Origin: Marinobacter adhaerens HP15
GTDB lineage: Bacteria; Pseudomonadota; Gammaproteobacteria; Pseudomonadales; Oleiphilaceae
Reading direction: 5' to 3'
NCBI RefSeq assembly: GCF_000166295.1
Contig: NC_017506.1
Coordinates: forward strand, 1,674,001-1,738,000
Length of the DNA stretch: 64,000 bases
Shown here: piece after piece, positions 52,770 to 62,265 of the stretch
How positions within the stretch are numbered: the stretch's first letter is position 1
How the letters are laid out: the number at the start of each line of letters is the position of its first letter
Made by a program: the position numbers and the translations under genes
Notes under the pieces: generated by a model
Told to the model about the DNA's origin: nothing
The model's database searches: none
What the model saw: the letters and a program-made list of their open reading frames with translations, nothing else

Positions 52770-54776
52770 TCAGGATTCACTGGCCCTGAAGCGTCGCACG
52801 AGCGTATTCAATTCATCAGCCATGTTCGCCAGAGAGCGGCTTGACTGATTCACCTGGGAAATGTCTCCGGCCAGTTCCTCAATTGCGCCGCTGCTTATTT
52901 CCACGTTCTGGGTCATCTCTGCGGCGGTCGCTCGCTGTTGCTCGGTCGCGCTTGCAATCTGGGTGGTCATTTCAACGATGCTGTTAACCGCCGCGAGAAT
53001 GTCCGTCAAAGCTTCGCCCGACTTGCTTGCCTCCTCGCTGGCCTCTTCGGCCATCTGCTTGGCCTTGCTCATGTCCACTACTGCGCCGGCCGCGCCACTC
53101 TGGAGCTGGGACACAATCCGCTCGATATCGACGGTCGATTCCTGAACGCGCTTGGCCAGTCCTCGAACTTCATCGGCAACCACGGCAAATCCTCGCCCGG
53201 CGTCACCGGCTCGAGCCGCCTCAATGGCGGCATTGAGCGCAAGGAGATTCGTTTGCTCAGCAATGCTCTGGATAACAGCCAGCACATTACCGATTTCGGC
53301 CGATTCGTTCTCCAGTTGTTGGATCCGGGTAGACCCCTTCTCAACCTGATTGGCCAGGTTGGTAACCGCCCGAATGGCAGAGTCAACGGTTTCTTGTCCG
53401 GAATCCGCAAGCGATGAGGCCTTACGGGCCGATTCGTCAGTTTCGCTGGTGTTCGAGGCGATCTCTTCGGAGGTGGACACCATTTCCTGCATGGCGGCAG
53501 ACACCTGCGTGATCTGGTCGCGCTGTTGCTCCGAATTGGCAGTTGTACGCTCTGTGATACCGGAAAGTGATTCGGACTCGCCGGTCAGTTGGCGAGACGC
53601 CGTTACAATTCGGGAAATCGTTTCCTCAAGCGTTTGCAGGAAGGTGTTGACTGCGTCGATGAAGTCACCGATCTCATCGGGACGGCCCGGAGTGAGTCGG
53701 GTTGAGAGGTTGCCGTTGTTATTGGCGATGTCATCGAGGTAACCGAGAATTTCAGTCTTGGCGCGTTTCACGCTGTTGCCCATCAAACGGCTCATCACAA
53801 TCGCAACAATCAATCCGAGTACGGCAGAGACCAGGAAAGCTGCCAGAGTAAATTTCAGAGCGAGATCGGTTTCGGCGGTTGCCTCATCGGCCTCTTCGTC
53901 CAGGGAGGCAAATATACTTGCTTCAAGTTCCCTCGCCATGCTCGCAATTTCCGGTCCAAGCACGTCCAGCTTCTGGGATTTAACGTTGACGAGAATGCTC
54001 TGCTGCTCAAGCATTTTCTGAACAGCAGCTCGGTAGGCTTCCAGTTCCTCAACAACGGTGTTCAGGTATACCTGAACAAATTCGGGACCATTCTCGGCAT
54101 CAATCAGTTCGAGGGCGTCAGACAGATCTTCAATGGCCCAACCGAGGGCCTTTTGCGAATCCTCGTCGCCGGTTGCCAGATACCGCTCGGCAGTCATCCG
54201 CATGATCAACGCATCGTTAAGGAGCTGCTCCAGACCGGCTCTCAGATCGCTGTCTGGCTCACGGTTGGCAACACCATTTAATGCAAGCCTGAGGGCTTTT
54301 GTTGCGTTAGGTCCGTGCACATCCAGCTGTTCAGCAATAATGTTGAGCACCTGACGCTTTGCCGGAACCAGCTCGTTTCTGAAGGCCTCAATGTATTGAT
54401 TGGTTGTCCCTTCAATCCGATCAACCAGGCTGGCTCGCTCGGGCTCCTGAATGTCCTCCTGCGCCTTCGCCATGACGGCTCTGAAATCCGTTTCCATCTC
54501 ATCAAACCGTTCCAGGGTTTTTTCGTTGCCTGTAGAAAAGTAATCGAATACCCGAAGGCGCATTCGATAAACGCTGATGACCGACTCAGTGCCAATGGCC
54601 GTTTCTGGCGCAAGATCGCGGGCGACCGTGTTCATCCGCTGATCCAACTGCTGAAATTCGTAGACACTGAAAAAGGTAACAGAGGCGAAGAGGAGAAGAA
54701 CAAAAACGGGTGCTATCAATAGCTTGCCCGGGACACCTAATTTTCGTTCTACGGATTCGAGAAAAGAGGAAGCCAA
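52770..54776 (-). CDS. Methyl-accepting chemotaxis protein
   Basis: 668 residues. Two membrane helices ([20 protein letters not shown] near 20-40 and [20 protein letters not shown] near 310) bracket a ~265-residue helical periplasmic domain long enough for a helical bimodular (HBM) sensor. HAMP follows (about 335-385), then the signalling coiled coil with the hairpin tip [20 protein letters not shown] and [15 protein letters not shown]. No C-terminal CheR pentapeptide. The ligand is unknown; characterised HBM receptors sense organic acids. Confidence 0.92.
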   Translation of the reverse strand: MASSFLESVERKLGVPGKLLIAPVFVLLLFASVTFFSVYEFQQLDQRMNTVARDLAPETAIGTESVISVYRMRLRVFDYFSTGNEKTLERFDEMETDFRAVMAKAQEDIQEPERASLVDRIEGTTNQYIEAFRNELVPAKRQVLNIIAEQLDVHGPNATKALRLALNGVANREPDSDLRAGLEQLLNDALIMRMTAERYLATGDEDSQKALGWAIEDLSDALELIDAENGPEFVQVYLNTVVEELEAYRAAVQKMLEQQSILVNVKSQKLDVLGPEIASMARELEASIFASLDEEADEATAETDLALKFTLAAFLVSAVLGLIVAIVMSRLMGNSVKRAKTEILGYLDDIANNNGNLSTRLTPGRPDEIGDFIDAVNTFLQTLEETISRIVTASRQLTGESESLSGITERTTANSEQQRDQITQVSAAMQEMVSTSEEIASNTSETDESARKASSLADSGQETVDSAIRAVTNLANQVEKGSTRIQQLENESAEIGNVLAVIQSIAEQTNLLALNAAIEAARAGDAGRGFAVVADEVRGLAKRVQESTVDIERIVSQLQSGAAGAVVDMSKAKQMAEEASEEASKSGEALTDILAAVNSIVEMTTQIASATEQQRATAAEMTQNVEISSGAIEELAGDISQVNQSSRSLANMADELNTLVRRFRASES

Positions 54777-54848
54777 AGCGTAGCCCTTCTATTAATTTGT
54801 TTTAACAGGTAACGGCACGGTTTCTCAAAACTGAAGCTGTGTTTTGCC

Positions 54849-56693
54849 TCAGGTAGAGGCATGCTCAGTCCTTGGATTACGCGGGTAGTAGCGTTCGGGA
54901 AGTCGCTCGATGTGGGGAAAGAACCGGGTGTCCTTGTAAGGCATCTTCATAAAGCCTGATACGCCGAGCCCGGTTATCTGTTCGACTGCCGAGAGAATTT
55001 CATCCAGCAACCGGCTGAACTCCGATTCTTGCTCAGGATCCAGTAGCCGATAGTGGCTATGGATTTTGAGATGGCGGGGCAGGGCTTCGAAGATGATCAT
55101 GCCCGTGTGGTGAATACTGTTCAGTGCCTCCAGCGAACGGATGATGGTCTCAGGAAGAACGAGAAATTCCTCCGGATCCGGTCCGTCTTCGAAGTAGGAG
55201 TGAACGCGACTTTCGTCCTCCACCTCTGGTGCGGCGCTGACCTCGTAATGCAGTTTCATGTCCGGCGACACCAGAAACGGCTGGTCCGGTTCTTCGCGAT
55301 CAATATGCAGAGTGTTCCGGGCGTTAAACAGACAACTTTTGAAAATTCCCTTGCGGTAAATGGCCTGGGCCAGGAAAACCATGTTGTTGACGGCCTGCAC
55401 AAACGCCGACTTCAATGCCGGATCGTGCAGATTCAGGGAAGTGTCGATGTAGATACCATCGGTTTCCCAGCGCACGGCCAGTCCACCTTCCACCGGGTAG
55501 CGCCCGAGCCGGCTCACGGCTGCCAGAAACGCCTTTTCGGTTTCGCCCATGCCCTGCATGAAGTTCTTGTAGTAGCGGTCCAGCTGTACGTCATTGACGT
55601 CGTTGAGGGTTTCCGGTGCGCCTTCCTCCCTGAGAAAGGATTTACGCGAGCTGTAAACCACGGTGTCAATTTCCTGGTCAGAGGCACGCACCCACACAGG
55701 TACCTGGGCCGCGACCGGGGTTTCCGGCAGATCGATCATCACCGTGCGGGCCATACGCGGCATCTCTGTCAGGTAGTAATCGCCCGCCCTACGGCGAGTT
55801 TCCGGATCCGGTGACAGCATGCCATCCAGCATGCGTGCGAATTCCATGGGCAGGCCCAGTGAGGTGGCCGGGATGGCCCGATGGCCAAAGCGGCAGGATT
55901 GGGCTGACGCCAGGGCATAGAGCGTGCCGGCTGCTCCCTGTTCATCGAAACGGGGAGACGACAGCCCACCGTTGAGCTGTTCCTCGCCGATAAAATACAC
56001 ATCGCCGAGCCGGGCGTTGGTTTGCTGGAGGTTGTCAGACATCAGCTCCATCACGTTGGCGGTGATGAACTGCTGGTTGGCGTCCAGCTGGGCAAACACG
56101 GAGGAGCCCCAGTCAATCAGGGCAATGTTTTCGGTGCTGGCGTCGAAGACCAGATTGGAAGGTTTGATGTCGCCATGAACGATCGGTCTGCCAGCCGGTC
56201 CATTCTCACGGCGCAGGTTTCGAAGGATGTCCGCCAGCTGGTCCGCGATGCGCATGATGAGCCGTGGTTTCAGACGACCATCACGCAGGGAAACCTCTTC
56301 CAGATTTAATCCGGCAGCACGCTCCATCACCAGAATCGGCTGGTTATTGGCTCTTTGGTAGGAAATCAGCCGTGGCACCCTGGGGTGGCGGACCTGCTCC
56401 AGAATGTAGGCTTCATCTTCAAGCCGGTCTTGAAGATGCCGGGGCAGGTTGATTCGGGTGAACTTGAAGACGTGTTCCGGGCCCCCGGCTGCGGTGCCTG
56501 GCAGGCGGCCTGAGAATACAAAGCCGTACGCACCCTTGCCAATCAGTTCTATGTCCTGGTAGCCGAGTTGGCGGAGCTGGGCAGCGCAGAGCGCCACCCA
56601 GTCCTTGAGCTTTTTGGCATCATCATGGCTGAGCAGGTAGATCGACTGCTCTTCGGGTATGTAGAACTGCTGCAGTTGCGTCTTCTGCGCCAT
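54849..56693 (-). CDS. Hanks-type Ser/Thr protein kinase in the 2-oxoacid dehydrogenase operon
   Basis: 614 residues. Kinase domain at about residues 45-330: Gly loop IGKGAYGFVFSG, ATP-binding Lys in HVFKFTR, catalytic loop HGDIKPSNLVF, and DWG (LIDWGSS) replacing the usual DFG. No transmembrane segment, so it is cytoplasmic. The C-terminal ~280 residues (GGLAVRWETDGIYIDTSLN, SIHHTGMIIFEALP) form a domain I do not recognise. It starts nine bases after the E2 gene and is transcribed with it, suggesting it phosphorylates or senses the dehydrogenase complex (inference). Confidence 0.85.
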   Translation of the reverse strand: MAQKTQLQQFYIPEEQSIYLLSHDDAKKLKDWVALCAAQLRQLGYQDIELIGKGAYGFVFSGRLPGTAAGGPEHVFKFTRINLPRHLQDRLEDEAYILEQVRHPRVPRLISYQRANNQPILVMERAAGLNLEEVSLRDGRLKPRLIMRIADQLADILRNLRRENGPAGRPIVHGDIKPSNLVFDASTENIALIDWGSSVFAQLDANQQFITANVMELMSDNLQQTNARLGDVYFIGEEQLNGGLSSPRFDEQGAAGTLYALASAQSCRFGHRAIPATSLGLPMEFARMLDGMLSPDPETRRRAGDYYLTEMPRMARTVMIDLPETPVAAQVPVWVRASDQEIDTVVYSSRKSFLREEGAPETLNDVNDVQLDRYYKNFMQGMGETEKAFLAAVSRLGRYPVEGGLAVRWETDGIYIDTSLNLHDPALKSAFVQAVNNMVFLAQAIYRKGIFKSCLFNARNTLHIDREEPDQPFLVSPDMKLHYEVSAAPEVEDESRVHSYFEDGPDPEEFLVLPETIIRSLEALNSIHHTGMIIFEALPRHLKIHSHYRLLDPEQESEFSRLLDEILSAVEQITGLGVSGFMKMPYKDTRFFPHIERLPERYYPRNPRTEHAST

Positions 56694-56702
56694 GATGAAA
56701 CG

Positions 56703-58300
56703 TCAGCCCATATGCAGGAGCATGGTTTGGGGCGATTCGAGGTAGCCCTTCCAGCGATTGCAGAATCGGGCGATGGTGCCGCCGTCAATAATGCGATGGT
56801 CGCCGGCCCAGCTCACGGTCATGATGGCGCGCTCCACCACCTGGCCGTTGGCGTCAAACCGGGGCAGTTTCTGGGTGCGTCCAAGGGCAACGATGGCCAC
56901 TTCCGGCGCGTTGATAATTGGCGCGGTGTAAGTTCCGCCCAATGCGCCAATGTTGGAGATGGTAATGGTGCCGCCCTTGAGGTCTTCCTGGCTGACGCGG
57001 CCGGATCGGGCTGCTTCGGTCAGGCGCGCAACCTCGTCGGCAATGCCCAACAACGAGAGGCTTTCCACGCCTTTGATGTTCGGCACCGTCAGGCCGGCTT
57101 TGCCATCCACCGCCATACCGATATTGCACTGGGGCAGGTAGTGAATCTCCGTGACGTCATCGTTGAGCTGGCTGTTGAGAACCGGGAATTCCTGAACCGC
57201 CAGGGCCATGGCCTTCATGAAGAAGGGCATGAGCGTCAGTCTTGAGCCCCGCGCTTCTGCCTCCGGTTTGAGTTGTTCCCGTAGCTTGAGCAGATCGGTG
57301 ACATCAATATCCTCGCTGTAGATAAAGTGAGGAATGGTGGTGGCTGATTTGACCATACTTTTCGCCATCGCAGCCTTTATTCCGCGGATGGGTTCGACTC
57401 GCGCTTCCTGATCGGCGGCAGGCGCCCTGCGGGCACTTCTGGTGGTGGCCGTTTGCGCATCGTCGGCGGGAGCCTGGTTCTGGGCCTGTTTCGGGCCTTC
57501 CTCGATATAAGCCAGTACATCGGCTTTCAGCACACGGCCATCTTTACCTGATCCCTGAATATCCGAGAGGTTGAGTTCATGCTCCCGAACCAGACGGCGA
57601 ACGGCAGGGCTGGCCGGAATACGCTGTCGGCTGGCCGCAGCGACAGGCGAGGCTGTCGCGGTTGAGAGTTGAGCCGCGGGCTCGGGTTTGGTTCTAGCTT
57701 CCTCCGGCTCTTCACGATCCCGGGGAATGAACGCAAACAGCGGGGCATGAACCTTGGCCATAGCCTGCTGTTGATGGTAAAGCTTGGTGACGCGCCCGGC
57801 TTTAGGGGCGGTAATCTCGACCATGGCCTTGTCGGTCATAACGTCTACAACAGGCTGGTCTTCCTCGATTTCGTCACCTTCGGCAACGCGCCACTCCACC
57901 ACCTCGCACTCAACGATACCTTCGCCGATATCCGGCAGGATAAAGTCTTCGGTGGCGTTATCGTCCGATTCGATGCCGGAGGCCGGCTGTTTTCCGCCTC
58001 GGGAGCCGGCTTTGCTTCGGCAGGTTCCGGAGAACTGGCTGCTGACGCCTGGCCACTGCTCTCGCTTTCATCCACCAGCTCGAACAGCGGGGCATGGACT
58101 TTGGCGGTGTCGCCTTCCTTGTAGTAGAGGCGTGTCACGCGGCCCTTGTAGGGTGCCGGAATCTCCACCAGGGCCTTGTCGGTCATTACCTCGGCGACCG
58201 GTTGATCTTCTTCAATCACATCGCCTTCGCTAACCAGCCATTTGACCAGTTCACATTCCACGATACCTTCGCCGATATCGGGCAGTATAAAATCACTCAT
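56703..58300 (-). pseudogene. E2 acyltransferase of the 2-oxoacid (branched-chain type) dehydrogenase, frameshifted
   Basis: Two frames encode one E2. The first, from ATG 58300, carries lipoyl domain 1 (VMTDKALVEI, lipoyl-Lys) and an Ala/Pro linker. The second carries lipoyl domain 2 (DFILPDIGEG, VMTDKAMVEI), a peripheral-subunit-binding domain (PASPAVRRLVREHELNL) and the catalytic core with HRIIDG. Adding one A to the coding-strand A4 run (plus 57990-57993) rejoins them as linker EAEKQPASGIESDDNATEDF. The intact protein would be about 530 residues. The rest of the operon is undamaged, so a base-call error is likely. AGGAGA precedes the start. Confidence 0.88.
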
Positions 58301-58326
58301 AGTCGCTCTCCTGTCCTGATATCAGC

Positions 58327-59304
58327 CTAGAATTCAACGCTCGCCCTGATGGCCTCATAGACCTTCAGGTGGTTGGGCAGGTGCTCTTTTTCCAGCACCA
58401 GCGGGAAGGGGGTGTCCATCCCGGTTACCCTAGCGATCGGAGACTCCAGATACAGGAAGCAGCGCTCCTGAATGGTGGCCGCGATTTCACCGGCGAATCC
58501 GCCGGTCAGGGGAGCTTCGTGGGTGACCACCAGCCGTCCAGTCTTGAACACGGAGTTGGCGACGGTTTCCACATCCCAGGGCAAAATGGTCCGCAGGTCG
58601 ATGACTTCGCAGGAAATGCCGTCTTTCTCGGCCCGTTCCACGGCCTGATCAATCACTTCCATCTGGGCGCCCCAGCCCAGGATCGTGACGTCCGTGCCTT
58701 CCTTGGTGACTTCGGCTTCGCCCAGGGGCAGGCGATAGTCTTCATCCGGCACTTCACCCACCGAGGCCCGGTAAAGGCGCTTGGGCTCAAAGAACAGGGT
58801 CGGGTTGGGATCGTGGATAGCGGCAAGCAGCAGCCCTTTGGCCTGATGCGGGTTGCGCGGCACCACGATTTTCAAACCTGGGGTGTGGGCAAAGTAGGCT
58901 TCCGGTGACTGGGAATGGTAGAGGCCGCCTGCAATGCCGCCGCCGTAAGGGGCGCGAATGGTCAGGCCGCCGACGTTGAACAGGTTGCCTGAGCGATAGC
59001 GGAACTTGGCGGATTCGTTCACGATCTGATCGAAGGCCGGAAAAATGTAGTCGGCAAACTGGATCTCGGCCACCGGCACCGAACCCTGTGCGGCCAGGCC
59101 GTTGGCAAACCCGATGATGCCTTGCTCTACCAGAGGCGTGTTAAAGCAGCGGGCTTTGCCGTATTTCTGTTGCAGGTTACTGGTGGCACGGAATACGCCG
59201 CCAAAAACGCCCACATCCTCACCGAAACACAGAACCCGCTCGTCCTCCGCCATGGCGGTGTCGAGGGCATTGTTGATGGCCTGGAGCATATTCATCTTCG
59301 ACAT
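58327..59304 (-). CDS. 2-oxoacid dehydrogenase E1 beta subunit
   Basis: 325 residues from ATG 59304 (GGGAGGAG six bases upstream; an earlier in-frame ATG lies inside E1alpha). Motifs: [71 protein letters not shown], all typical of branched-chain-type E1beta. The start lies just beyond the E1alpha stop. Branched-chain specificity is preferred over pyruvate or acetoin by overall likeness and by the LiuR-like site upstream, but is not proven. Confidence 0.9.
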   Translation of the reverse strand: MSKMNMLQAINNALDTAMAEDERVLCFGEDVGVFGGVFRATSNLQQKYGKARCFNTPLVEQGIIGFANGLAAQGSVPVAEIQFADYIFPAFDQIVNESAKFRYRSGNLFNVGGLTIRAPYGGGIAGGLYHSQSPEAYFAHTPGLKIVVPRNPHQAKGLLLAAIHDPNPTLFFEPKRLYRASVGEVPDEDYRLPLGEAEVTKEGTDVTILGWGAQMEVIDQAVERAEKDGISCEVIDLRTILPWDVETVANSVFKTGRLVVTHEAPLTGGFAGEIAATIQERCFLYLESPIARVTGMDTPFPLVLEKEHLPNHLKVYEAIRASVEF

Positions 59305-59305
59305 C

Positions 59306-60490
59306 TCAGGCTCCTCCCTTGGCGTGTTCGGCACTCTTCGGGTATTCGTCCGGGTGACGGCCGATGTGCGCTTTCAATTTTTCGAACTGCTCAGCCAGGG
59401 CAGGTGGCACTTCGTCGTAGACGTCGCTTACCAGGGATTCTAGCGGCGGTGGTGGACGCTTCTGGGCACGTTTCATCGTTTCCAGTACTTCGCGGCGCAT
59501 GTTTTCCTGCAGCTGCTTTTCGTCGTCCTCACTCCACCATTTCTTGCTTTCCAGCCAGAGGCGCATACGCAGGATAGGATCTTTCTCACGCCAGACTGCT
59601 TCTTCATCCTTGCTGCGATAGCCGGAGGGGTCGTCCGAGGAGGAGTGGGCGGCCAGGCGATAGCTCATGGCTTCGATCAATACCGGACGGTTGTGTTCCA
59701 CGGCCAGTTTGCGGGCTTCCTGAGTGGCCTGGTACATGGCCAGAATGTCGTTTCCATCCACGCGGATCACGTCCATCTTGTAGCCATAGGCCCGCGGTGC
59801 AACACCGTCGGCAGCAAACTGCTCTGCGGCCGGGGTAGAAATGGCGTACCCGTTGTTGCGGCAAAGGAAAATCACCGGAACCCGATGAACTGCAGCCATG
59901 TTCAGGGCAGCGTGAAAGTCGCCTTCCGAGGCAGCGCCTTCACCAAAATAGGTAATGGTGCAAAGACCTTCGCCCCTGAGTTTCTGACCATAGGCATAGC
60001 CCGCGGCCTGGGGAATCTGGGTGGCCAGCGGCGAGGAAATGGTCATGTAGTTCAGCTTCTTCGAGCCATAGTGGACCGGCATCTGGCGGCCCTTGCCATA
60101 GTCCATCTCGTTGCCGAACAACTGGTTCATGAATTCATCAATGGTAAAGCCGCGGTAGGCCAGGGCACCTTGCTCCCGGTACTGCGCCATGATCATGTCG
60201 CCATCATCCAGTGCTGCGGCACTGCCGATCACGGCAGCTTCTTCGCCGGTACACTGCATGTAAAAGCTCAAGCGGCCCTGCCGTTGGGCAGCAAGCATTC
60301 GCTCGTCAAGAATTCGGGTAGTGACCATGGCCCGGTATATACGGAGGGCCTTGTCTTTGTCGAGATCAGGAGCCTTGGCGCTCTTGTAGAGCTTGCCGTC
60401 CTGTTTCAGGAGCTTGAAGGTGGGAATCCGGAATTCCGCACCGTCGGTAAACACTGGGGAATACACAACTTTGGACTTTGTTGTTGTCAT
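59306..60490 (-). CDS. 2-oxoacid dehydrogenase E1 alpha subunit (branched-chain type)
   Basis: 394 residues. TPP site [19 protein letters not shown] through CRNNGYAIS (about residues 205-240). [13 protein letters not shown] and [12 protein letters not shown] are substrate-channel segments, and [16 protein letters not shown] is the phosphorylation-loop region of E1alpha, with several Ser residues. In the mitochondrial enzyme Ser in this loop is phosphorylated. First gene of the E1alpha-E1beta-E2-kinase operon. No E3 gene is present, so lipoamide dehydrogenase must come from elsewhere. Confidence 0.92.
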   Translation of the reverse strand: MTTTKSKVVYSPVFTDGAEFRIPTFKLLKQDGKLYKSAKAPDLDKDKALRIYRAMVTTRILDERMLAAQRQGRLSFYMQCTGEEAAVIGSAAALDDGDMIMAQYREQGALAYRGFTIDEFMNQLFGNEMDYGKGRQMPVHYGSKKLNYMTISSPLATQIPQAAGYAYGQKLRGEGLCTITYFGEGAASEGDFHAALNMAAVHRVPVIFLCRNNGYAISTPAAEQFAADGVAPRAYGYKMDVIRVDGNDILAMYQATQEARKLAVEHNRPVLIEAMSYRLAAHSSSDDPSGYRSKDEEAVWREKDPILRMRLWLESKKWWSEDDEKQLQENMRREVLETMKRAQKRPPPPLESLVSDVYDEVPPALAEQFEKLKAHIGRHPDEYPKSAEHAKGGA

Positions 60491-60600
60491 AATCCTCTTC
60501 CTGGGGTAGTGGCCTGAGGAACAAACACTCCTTGTGGGAGTGTAGTTAATGTCATTGTAGACAGCCTGGCGAAATCTGGTGTGATTCCCGCCAGTTCATG

Positions 60601-60616
60601 TTTACCTTAACGTAAA
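60601..60616. promoter_or_regulatory. Palindrome resembling a LiuR (MerR-type) site
   Basis: TTTACCTTAACGTAAA is palindromic at 14 of 16 positions. It sits in the 277-base gap between the divergent dehydrogenase operon and mqo, 111 bases before E1alpha. The pattern resembles sites of LiuR-type MerR regulators of branched-chain amino acid breakdown as I remember them. I see nothing else clear in this gap. Confidence 0.4.
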
Positions 60617-60767
60617 CTGCGAAACAGGGGTAGACCCTTCTGTTCAGAATTTTCCTTTGTTAAAGAACGCTCGGCACGCGTTTTCCGTGTCTGCCGAAGC
60701 GTGCTACCGTCAATACACACACTTTTCCAACCTTGTTCAGACATTCGACTCACGCGGGTAGGTTTTA

Positions 60768-62204
60768 ATGAACGTAATTATCATTGGCGCAGGGATCATG
60801 GGCACAACTTTCGCGACCCTCGCGAAAGAACTGGCACCGGAACTGGATATCACCATTCTCGAGAGACTGGATGGCCCCGGGGCAGGCAATTCCTGGGTGT
60901 TCAATAACGCCGGAACCGGGCATGAGGCGAATTGTGAGCTGAACTATACGCCGGTGGACGAAGAGGTTATTTCAGTCGAAAAGGCGGTGAAGATTCACGC
61001 TCAGTTCAATGTGGCCAAGCAGTTCTGGGCGTACCTGATCCAGAAAGGGGCCATCAAAGACCCCAAATCGTTTATCAACCAGACCAAGCACTGCACCATC
61101 GTCTCCGAGCCATCTATTCAGGAACTGAAGCTTCGGTTCAATGAGATGTCGTCCCACCATTTCTTCGAACAGATGCGTTACTCCGAGGATTTCGACGAGA
61201 TCAAGAGCTGGATTCCATACACCATGGAGGAGCGGCCCAGACACGAGAAAATGGCGGCGACCGTTATCGAGACGGGCACGGACGTCAACTTTGGCGCCCT
61301 CACAGAGCAAATGGCCAAGCATGCTGTTGACGATCTTGGGGTGAAAATTGAATACGGGACGCACGTCAAGCGAGTGCATCGCAGCCCCGCCGGAAGCTGG
61401 CTTGTGGAAACCCAGAGCAGGGGCGTTGATCGCCGCTACAAGGCCGACGTTCTTTTCGTCGGTGCTGGCGGTGGTGCCTTCCCGATACTGAAAAAGAGCC
61501 ACTTGCCTTTCGCGCGCCGCTTCACCGGTTTTCCCGTCGGCGGACGGTTCCTGCAGGCCGAGATAACCGCCGAGCAGGCCGAGCAGTACAGAGCGAAAAC
61601 TTACGGAAAGGCGAAAGTGGGTGCACCTCCGATGTCCGTTCCCCATCTGGACCTCCGGGTTTCGGATGGAAGGTATTATCTTCTGTTTGGTCCTTTTGCC
61701 TCCTTTAAACCGGTGCTGGAGCGGGGCCGGGGGTTCCTGGACTACCTCCGCTCCATGCGCCTCCACGATATCCCGAGCCTGCTGAATGTCGCCATTGAGC
61801 ACTTCCCGTTGGTCAAATACCTGGTTTCAGAGACCTTCAAGGGTGAAAAGAGTATGTTCGAGGAGCTGGACAGTTTCGCACCGGGCATGAGCAAGAAGTT
61901 CAACTGGAAAGCGGTTGAGGCCGGGCAGCGGGTTCAGATCATCCGCGACGGAGATCTGCAAATGGGTACAGAGATCCTCGTCTCGAAAGACAAGACCTAC
62001 GGCACGCTCCTGGGTGCATCGCCTGGTGCGTCGGTATCGCCGGAAGTCATGCTACGTTGCCTTGAACAGCTTTTGCCGTCTATTTTTACCAGTGAGGAAG
62101 CCGGCAAAAAGAAAAAGAGATATTCCCCGAGGACAATCTGGATTTCCTGGCGAAAAATCCCGAGCGTTACCGGGAGATCCGGGATGCCGTCAATGAACGG
62201 CTAG
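60768..62204 (+). CDS. mqo: Malate:quinone oxidoreductase, frameshift at C-terminus
   Basis: FAD motif IIGAGIMGTTFATLA, then FNNAGTGHEANCELNYTP, ATVIETGTDVNFGALT, LFVGAGGGAFP, GFPVGGRFL, GAPPMSVPHLDLR and LLGASPGASVSPEVML, matching Mqo throughout. It oxidises malate to oxaloacetate and reduces quinone at the inner membrane. After EEAGKKKK the frame as read ends in an odd basic tail at 62204. One more A in the A5 runs at 62106-62110 or 62112-62116 gives EIFPEDNLDFLAKNPERYRE and a natural stop at 62234-62236 (about 488 residues). The true end is probably 62236. Confidence 0.9.
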   Translation: MNVIIIGAGIMGTTFATLAKELAPELDITILERLDGPGAGNSWVFNNAGTGHEANCELNYTPVDEEVISVEKAVKIHAQFNVAKQFWAYLIQKGAIKDPKSFINQTKHCTIVSEPSIQELKLRFNEMSSHHFFEQMRYSEDFDEIKSWIPYTMEERPRHEKMAATVIETGTDVNFGALTEQMAKHAVDDLGVKIEYGTHVKRVHRSPAGSWLVETQSRGVDRRYKADVLFVGAGGGAFPILKKSHLPFARRFTGFPVGGRFLQAEITAEQAEQYRAKTYGKAKVGAPPMSVPHLDLRVSDGRYYLLFGPFASFKPVLERGRGFLDYLRSMRLHDIPSLLNVAIEHFPLVKYLVSETFKGEKSMFEELDSFAPGMSKKFNWKAVEAGQRVQIIRDGDLQMGTEILVSKDKTYGTLLGASPGASVSPEVMLRCLEQLLPSIFTSEEAGKKKKRYSPRTIWISWRKIPSVTGRSGMPSMNG

Positions 62205-62265
62205 GGATCAAGCAGTCGGCATCGCAGCAGGACTGACCAGGCCAACAAACAGCAGGGAGATTTTC

